Source of the DNA: Bagarius yarrelli
Taxonomy: Eukaryota; Chordata; Actinopteri; Siluriformes; Sisoridae
Assembly: GCA_005784505.1 (NCBI GenBank)
Contig: VCAZ01000001.1
Location: 13,067,597 to 13,131,596, forward strand
Length of the DNA: 64,000 bases
Direction of reading: 5' to 3'
The translations under genes and the position numbers were made by a program. The stretch's first letter is position 1; each line of letters begins with the position of its first letter. Shown here in pieces: positions 58,366 through 64,000 of this stretch. A model generated the notes under the pieces. That model worked only from the letters and a program-made list of their open reading frames with translations. It did no database searches and was not told where the DNA came from.

Positions 58366-58466
58366 AGATTTTTCTCTCTCTTTTTTCCTTTGTCTCTCAA
58401 TCAGAAACAATTCCACAGAAGAGACTCAATAAAAAAAGTAAATAATTATCTTCAACAAAAAAAGAT

Positions 58467-58490
58467 CTGTGTGTGTGTGTGTGTGTGTGT
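58467..58490 (+). repeat. (GT)12 microsatellite
   Basis: About 24 nt of GT. Confidence 0.95.
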
Positions 58491-58570
58491 CTGGTGTTAG
58501 CTATACAAATTTTCCTTTACCTGGTAGTAGGTTTGTATGTATGTGTATGTACTGTGCTGCTTGTGTGCAG

Positions 58571-58601
<31 letters not shown>

Positions 58602-59154
58602 TAGTCCTGATCTCTCTTTTGTCTGAGAGTAAAGTGAGTCATTCTTCAGTTATGAGGGAGTGGGCTTGAATGAATGAGAGTGTGATTATGTGAAAGAATG
58701 AGTTTCAGAGTTACTTATAACAATGTTGTTATAATGTATCCTTTGTGTGCACTGGATTTTAGGCAGTCTTATGACTGGATGACCAGAAAGGGGTTGTTCA
58801 AGGCCAACTTGGAGTTTACATTTGTGTAGAAACCATATGTTGAGACAAATGGTCACAGATACTAATGTCTTGATTTAGTTTTATAAAGCCAAACATTCAC
58901 AAAGTTTGAAATCAAGTATTTATAAAGCAATTACTGGAGACTTTTTAAACATTTACAGTTCACACTAATTATTTACAATGGCTTCTCACCATTAAAGCTA
59001 TTACAAAATGTAATATTGTTTATTACAATTATAGAACGGAACCAACTGACAATATACTCTAAATACAAAAGTTTTAGTACACTAGACCCCTTTATTAATT
59101 TGAGTACACTGAACTCTTTCATTAATTTGTGTTCTTGAATCATCCTATTTTGAA

Positions 59155-59430
59155 TTTAATCTCTTTTGCTCCTATAATAACATCCACACTTTATGAAAAA
59201 CTTTCTATTAGATTATAGAGCATAACTGTTGACTGTCAGACACTAATGTTGGGTGAGAAGGTCTGGGGTGTAGATTTCCACACTCTCCATGTCTTTATGG
59301 AGCTCAGGGACTTTGTGCACAGGAATATTGTCATGCTGGAACACGGTTGAAGTCTCTACAAAGACTGTGTGACAATTGTGTGGGGGAAAAAACTCCATAC
59401 AGTATGTGATTGTACTTCTAAAGTGTTTAA
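59155..59430 (-). mobile_element. Tc1-like fragment, family B (deleted)
   Basis: GTCAGACACTAATGTTGGGT, CATGTCTTTATGGAGCTCAG, GTGCACAGGAATATTGTCAT and AATTGTGTGGGGGAAAAAAC, in minus orientation with internal deletions. Confidence 0.7.
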
Positions 59431-60144
59431 CACTCCCTGTATATTTTAATAGAACAAAAGATCTAAATGAAGAAGTGTTGTTTGATTCAATGCTGATACT
59501 AAACTATAAAAATGTTTGATAAAGTCATTCGAAAGATCTTTTAAAGAAATTTAGCATGTTGCCTTGATTTATGCTATCACATTAATTACTCACATCACAA
59601 ACTATGTCTATGTTACTGAATTAATATGACTCATTTGATTGGGGGCAAAATAGTTCATGTCTAGACCATATAAAGCTGGTCTGGATTTTCCCATCTTAGA
59701 GCTTTACATTTGTCTCAACTACTAAAGTCTGTAGGAGTTCCTGCTGAAGTAAGACATGAAGAATGTGAGGCAGTGTGTTCATCTCCAATGCTTGGCTCTC
59801 AAAAAAGCATATCATTACTATATGATTGACGCCTGTTTGGAGAGGAGAGAGGCTTTCATTACGAGCTTTGATGTTGGCATGACTAAAATACTTTAACAGT
59901 AAACCAGAAAAAAGGAACAGAACTCAGAAATACTGGAACAGACAACAGCCTGCTATTAACTGTAAGCATATATAGTAAAGAGTGCATGTTGATTTGGTAG
60001 TTTGAATGATAGCAACAGATGATTTAATATGCCTGATCATGTTTGTTTGGATCATAAGCATATGGTAACCTGTGTAAAATCTTCTTCATTTAAAGCTCCA
60101 TAATATATAATCATTGTGAGGCAGACGACTAAGAAGAATCCATG
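59431..60144. other. Non-coding DNA
   Basis: No gene or named repeat seen. Confidence 0.5.
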
Positions 60145-60420
60145 TTGCAGTGAAAGGCTTTATTAAAGATTTCACAATAATCCACAGGCGTAGTCAATAA
60201 ACAGACAGATTTCAGTACAAAGAAGACAATCAAAAAAACCAGGCAAACAAATCCAAAACAGTAGACAGAAAGCATAACAGAGTTCAGTAAACCATGAAGA
60301 CTTAAACATGAGCATAGGCATTGAACCACTTGGTATGTTGTCTAGCAAACAATACTTCGCAATGTGGTGACAGTCCTACTAGCTTATAAAGCTAGCAACA
60401 GTAGAATTGTGCACAGTGAC
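60145..60420. mobile_element. Dispersed repeat of unknown class
   Basis: AGGCTTTATTAAAGATTTCA, CAATAATCCACAGGCGTAGT and CAAACAATACTTCGCAATGT have the feel of a widespread fish interspersed repeat. I cannot assign a class. Confidence 0.4.
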
Positions 60421-60639
60421 ATCCCAGATAAAAGGCTGGTCTACAAAGGACAGATTTGGAATTTTGCAGCCATTTTGCTCACCCCTAAGTTTAAATCATT
60501 CATATGACCTTATTTCACTTCATATTGTTTAGATTAGGCTGCGGGCAAGTTTAATATATGATGTCCCGATAGTGAGTATAAAGTGGTGGTCCAATATCTG
60601 GAAATCTGATCTTACTGTCTGGGCTTTTTTCTTACAGCT

Positions 60640-60672
<33 letters not shown>

Positions 60673-63600
60673 TTGAAAATTTCCTCTGCACCCTGACTGA
60701 ATTAGTACCTGAATTACATTATTATAAAAGTAACTAATTACCAGGGAAATAAACTATTGTGTTGCTTTAAAAAAAATTCAATATGTCAAATAACTTGGAT
60801 AACACTGAATAGAATAAATTATTATTATAAAACATTGTACACTAATCTTCAATATTATAATAATGTGGCAGCATGTGATGATTTTATTCATTAGATTCAT
60901 TAAATTAGAATTTCATGCTCCGATGTGGAAAGACTTTTTCTTCCTGGCCATCACCAGCGACGGATGTTGGAGTTGCCATAACTCTGACTGCTGTAGAATG
61001 TTGGGATGTTTATACTTACTTGAACGTAGTACATGCTTCACTTTAGACGGCACTGTTGACTGTGCATGCTTGTATATGTATACCTGCACTATTTGGATAG
61101 AAATCTAAGCCAGTAATTATTGTTTCTGAAGCCCCCCTTCCAGCACACAAACCAATCATGATCTGTCATGTGTCCCACCTCACCCCACATACAAAAGAGA
61201 AAAAAATTTTCTGTTCATATGGATTAGTCTACTTGGATTAAAACCACTTCAGTGAGTTCAATTACAGTAACGCTGCATTTTATTTGTCAGTAACGGTAAA
61301 GACATTATTATGAGGGGAAACAGTAATTAGTTTGATTACCTGTTACTGACAAAAGTAATGCTGTTAGTAATGCTGTTTATTTAAAACACTGTTATTTTCA
61401 TCATTAAACGTAAAGCATTAAAAGTAAAGCCTGCCACTTCTACATTGTTTTACTATTTAACTGTATTCATTGTTTTTTCAACTGAATTTTTCAACAGCGA
61501 ACTGCAAACAAGAACAAGTATTCAAAAAGTTTCTGATTGCTGTGTTATTTAAGCGGTCTTTTCTTTTCTGTTAAACATGATTGGTACACAAGTAAATTGT
61601 CAGTATGGGCCATAAAGAACTCAATGGAACACACATTGTTAGAGCTGAATGTGGTGGAGCGTCACACCGCTGCTAGAGGGACAGCGAAACCTGCACTTTT
61701 TTTTTTTAATCAAATCCGATCAGCCCTATACGCTCACAATGCAAGCTGCGTAAGGCCCCGCAAATCTTGCAAGGTATATTCAAAAATATTTATACTTGCA
61801 AGTGAAAGATATGTAAAAATGTAAGTTTTAAGGTACCAGCGCAAAAAGTAAAGTTTAGTATGCGAATTTGGTATGGTGTATATATTATTATAAAACACAA
61901 CATTATTAACTAATATATTTCTTGTAATTATTCTATTTGTATTGAACTGTAAACATTGTGTAAAACTGGGATATTAAAAGTCACTTTTTTGCACCTATCA
62001 CAAATGTTTGCTGCATGGATCAGCTTTAATCTTTAAAAATTAGAGGACTCAATTGGATCTAACCTACTTACACTACACTTTCCATAAGACCTTTTCTTTC
62101 ATTCTTGCTCTCTGACCCTCCCCCTACAAATGTTCAGACAGGTCTGAGAGAGTTGCGTGCGATGGAGAGCGGGATAGTCTTTCATCAGGCCTGCACAAGT
62201 GAAAGGGGGTGTGAGGGGTGGAGGCAAGCCACTGAGACAAGGATCACTTTTCAAAGAGATATCTTTTCATTTTTTTTCCTAAACATTTTACTGCTGGTTA
62301 GAAACAAAAAAAATCTCCCCTTTAAGGTAAGAGAGGAAAGTAGAGGAATGTTTTTACGGGCATTTCAGCTTTGATTGTGAGAGAATTTTCCCTTTATTTT
62401 TGGCTCAGCAGCTAAAGAAGATATAATCTTTATCAGATAAGTTATTTATGTAACTTTTTTAGATCTGTTGCTGCCAGGATAAATTTATTTTCCTCTTAAA
62501 ATTTTCCTCTTATTTTCCTTTAGTTAAAACATTTGATATGTTTGTATGTTTAAATCTGAATAAAATAAGGGTTTGTTGCATCGTATTTTGATGTAGATTG
62601 TATACAGCTTCCCAATGTTTTTAGAATTGGTGTTATATAGTTGAACGTCAACTGTAATAGCTGTTAAGCTGGTAGGTTTCAAATTAATTAAACATGCCGA
62701 ATTCGTTAAATGCTGGAAAAAATGGATGCCTCATAATTGCTTCTGTTAGCAATAAGCCAGCAAACTGTAATAACTGATGTATAAAAAACTGATATAGTAC
62801 ATGTTAGACAGATTTAACAAGTTAATATGTCTGAATTTTGTTTGACAAAGTTATGCATTTTTTATCTTAATGCTGAATATATTTTTCATTAGATTTTTAA
62901 TGTAATTTTAATAAATTGTCTATTGTTTTGATGATAATAATAAAAAATATGAGTAGCCCTGATGCAGGCCATAGATACCCTTTTAGCTCCTACACCAGAA
63001 GCCTAGTATTTTATAAAAAGCATATACAGTATGGCACAGCAGTGTGTTACCATAGGGAAATAGGGAAATGCAGAGAAATGCAGGGATGAGAAGGCCTAAG
63101 GGAGATAACCTCACTCTTCAGCACTTCATCATTTCCATCCTCATGTTGTTTTATATGACAGCAGGGCCACACTGAAACTACCTCCAGAAGCCAAGGCTTG
63201 TAAAAGTGTTTTACTGGTGACAGGTTTGGACCACCATGAAAACAAGATGGTTTGGATCTTTATCACATGAGCGAGAAGCCCCATTCACTTAAATTCCTTT
63301 CTGTTTATCTTTACTAAAGTACTTAACTTTCCCAATATTCTTTCACTTTTCTTATAGTATGTCTTTGGTGCACATGGTCACATTGTAAGGTCTAAAAAGG
63401 TTTTCCAAAACCCCTGCTGCAGCTAGACAATCTGGTTACCAAACCAGACTTTAAACTTAATCAGAAAAACATTACAGTTTATCTTGATGCATTAACCGAG
63501 TCAGTTTAAAGTATCTAAAAACTGCACCTTAATTATTACTAATTAAATGTATTCATTGTAAGCCACCTGGGATGGAGCACCTTGGAGGAGCAAAATTTCT

Positions 63601-64000
63601 CTAAAAACTAAAAAAAAGTTGGAACCTGCACATGTTTTGCTGGGCCGTGTTCAGCATTGAGTGTCTTTGCCGTGTCACATGTTCATATGAAAGTACACAC
63701 CTAAGACCTAAGGGTATGTAGTGTTTTATAACTGTTTTATAACTATAAGTGTTTTAAATCACATAACGATTTCTATTGTCAAAGTAAATTGTGGTATCCA
63801 ATCCATTTTTGTGCCCTAGTGCTATAAATTTGCATTATGTCATTTTTTGCAGAGCTATAAATGTATCATACTATATATATATATATGCCCTTATTTATAG
63901 ATACTATATGTTACATACTACTGCACCTTCTGTACATTATTCACCCCACCTCTGTAATTATGAACCTCATACCCCGATTTATTATACTGCTATTTACTGT
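60421..64000. other. Non-coding DNA to the right edge
   Basis: Contains the poly-C run at 60642-60672 and, at 61250-61380, AGTAACG/GTTACTG words suggestive of a worn hAT MITE. ORFs at 60863-61108, 61537-61824 and 62105-62374 show no known motif. The stretch 63030-63260 is unique-looking and less AT-rich. No exon recognised. Confidence 0.4.
60642..60672 (+). repeat. Poly-C run of 31
   Basis: 31 consecutive C, the longest homopolymer in the window. Its exact length may be an assembly estimate. Confidence 0.95.

Larger units (their letters stand above)
57156..59154. other. Non-coding DNA with microsatellites
   Basis: (CT)n at 58319-58362 and (GT)n at 58467-58490, plus a short AC run near 58587. 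No gene recognised. Confidence 0.5.

Noticed and set aside
61537..62374. ORFs of 95 and 89 codons near the right edge as exons
   Set aside because: No motif; parts overlap poly-T runs and possible transposon remnants.
1..64000. CRISPR array, phage, operon or toxin-antitoxin system
   Set aside because: No spaced direct repeats of CRISPR type and no bacterial gene layout; the DNA is clearly from a vertebrate nucleus.

Overview
The window is a piece of a vertebrate chromosome, and the evidence points to a teleost fish. It is AT-rich, has spliced genes with GT-AG introns, many microsatellites, and a dense load of fish-type transposons (several Tc1/mariner families, hAT-like elements and deletion derivatives, an APE-type non-LTR retrotransposon, and two tRNA-derived SINE-like families). 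The SINE and Tc1 families look like those I associate with catfish and other otophysans, but species cannot be fixed by eye. Nothing resembles a prokaryotic operon, phage or CRISPR system.

Two genes can be named. (1) Minus strand, 3569-3622: the first coding exon of appl2. It encodes 18 residues that match the APPL2 start with one difference and ends in a consensus splice donor. The rest of the gene lies off the left edge, so positions 1-3566 are appl2 intron 1. (2) Plus strand, 9096-15992: a complete five-exon occ1 (C12orf75-like) gene. It encodes a 62-residue protein and has very small internal exons (25, 36 and 80 nt). The two genes are head to head with their start codons 5.5 kb apart. 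From memory, this is the same order and orientation as human APPL2-C12orf75, so each assignment supports the other. In human the next gene is NUAK1 after a long gap. No NUAK1 exon is visible here, and the roughly 47 kb right of occ1 has no coding exon I can recognise.

Layout: 1-3.6 kb, appl2 intron 1 with a dead Tc1 copy and a back-to-back SINE pair. 3.4-3.8 kb, GC-rich appl2 promoter and exon 1. 3.8-8.6 kb, intergenic with SINE clusters. 8.6-16.4 kb, occ1. 16.4-27.5 kb, Tc1 derivatives, an ACAAG-type satellite tract, a 1.6 kb Tc1 copy carrying a nested retroposon, and a hAT-like copy. 27.55-31.05 kb, a long minus-strand LINE with endonuclease and reverse transcriptase, lodged in a TA-rich microsatellite. 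31-53 kb, repeats alternating with unique AT-rich DNA, some of it possibly regulatory. 53.17-54.05 kb, a second, 5'-truncated copy of the same LINE with clear target-site duplications. 54-64 kb, SINE, Tc1 and microsatellite remnants.

I found no convincing novel molecular system. The most useful observations are the occ1 gene architecture (microexon, UG tract beside a splice acceptor, likely lipidated N terminus), several target-site duplications read directly from the sequence, a small ORF shared by the 3' regions of both LINE copies, and a few unique stretches that could be conserved regulatory elements.
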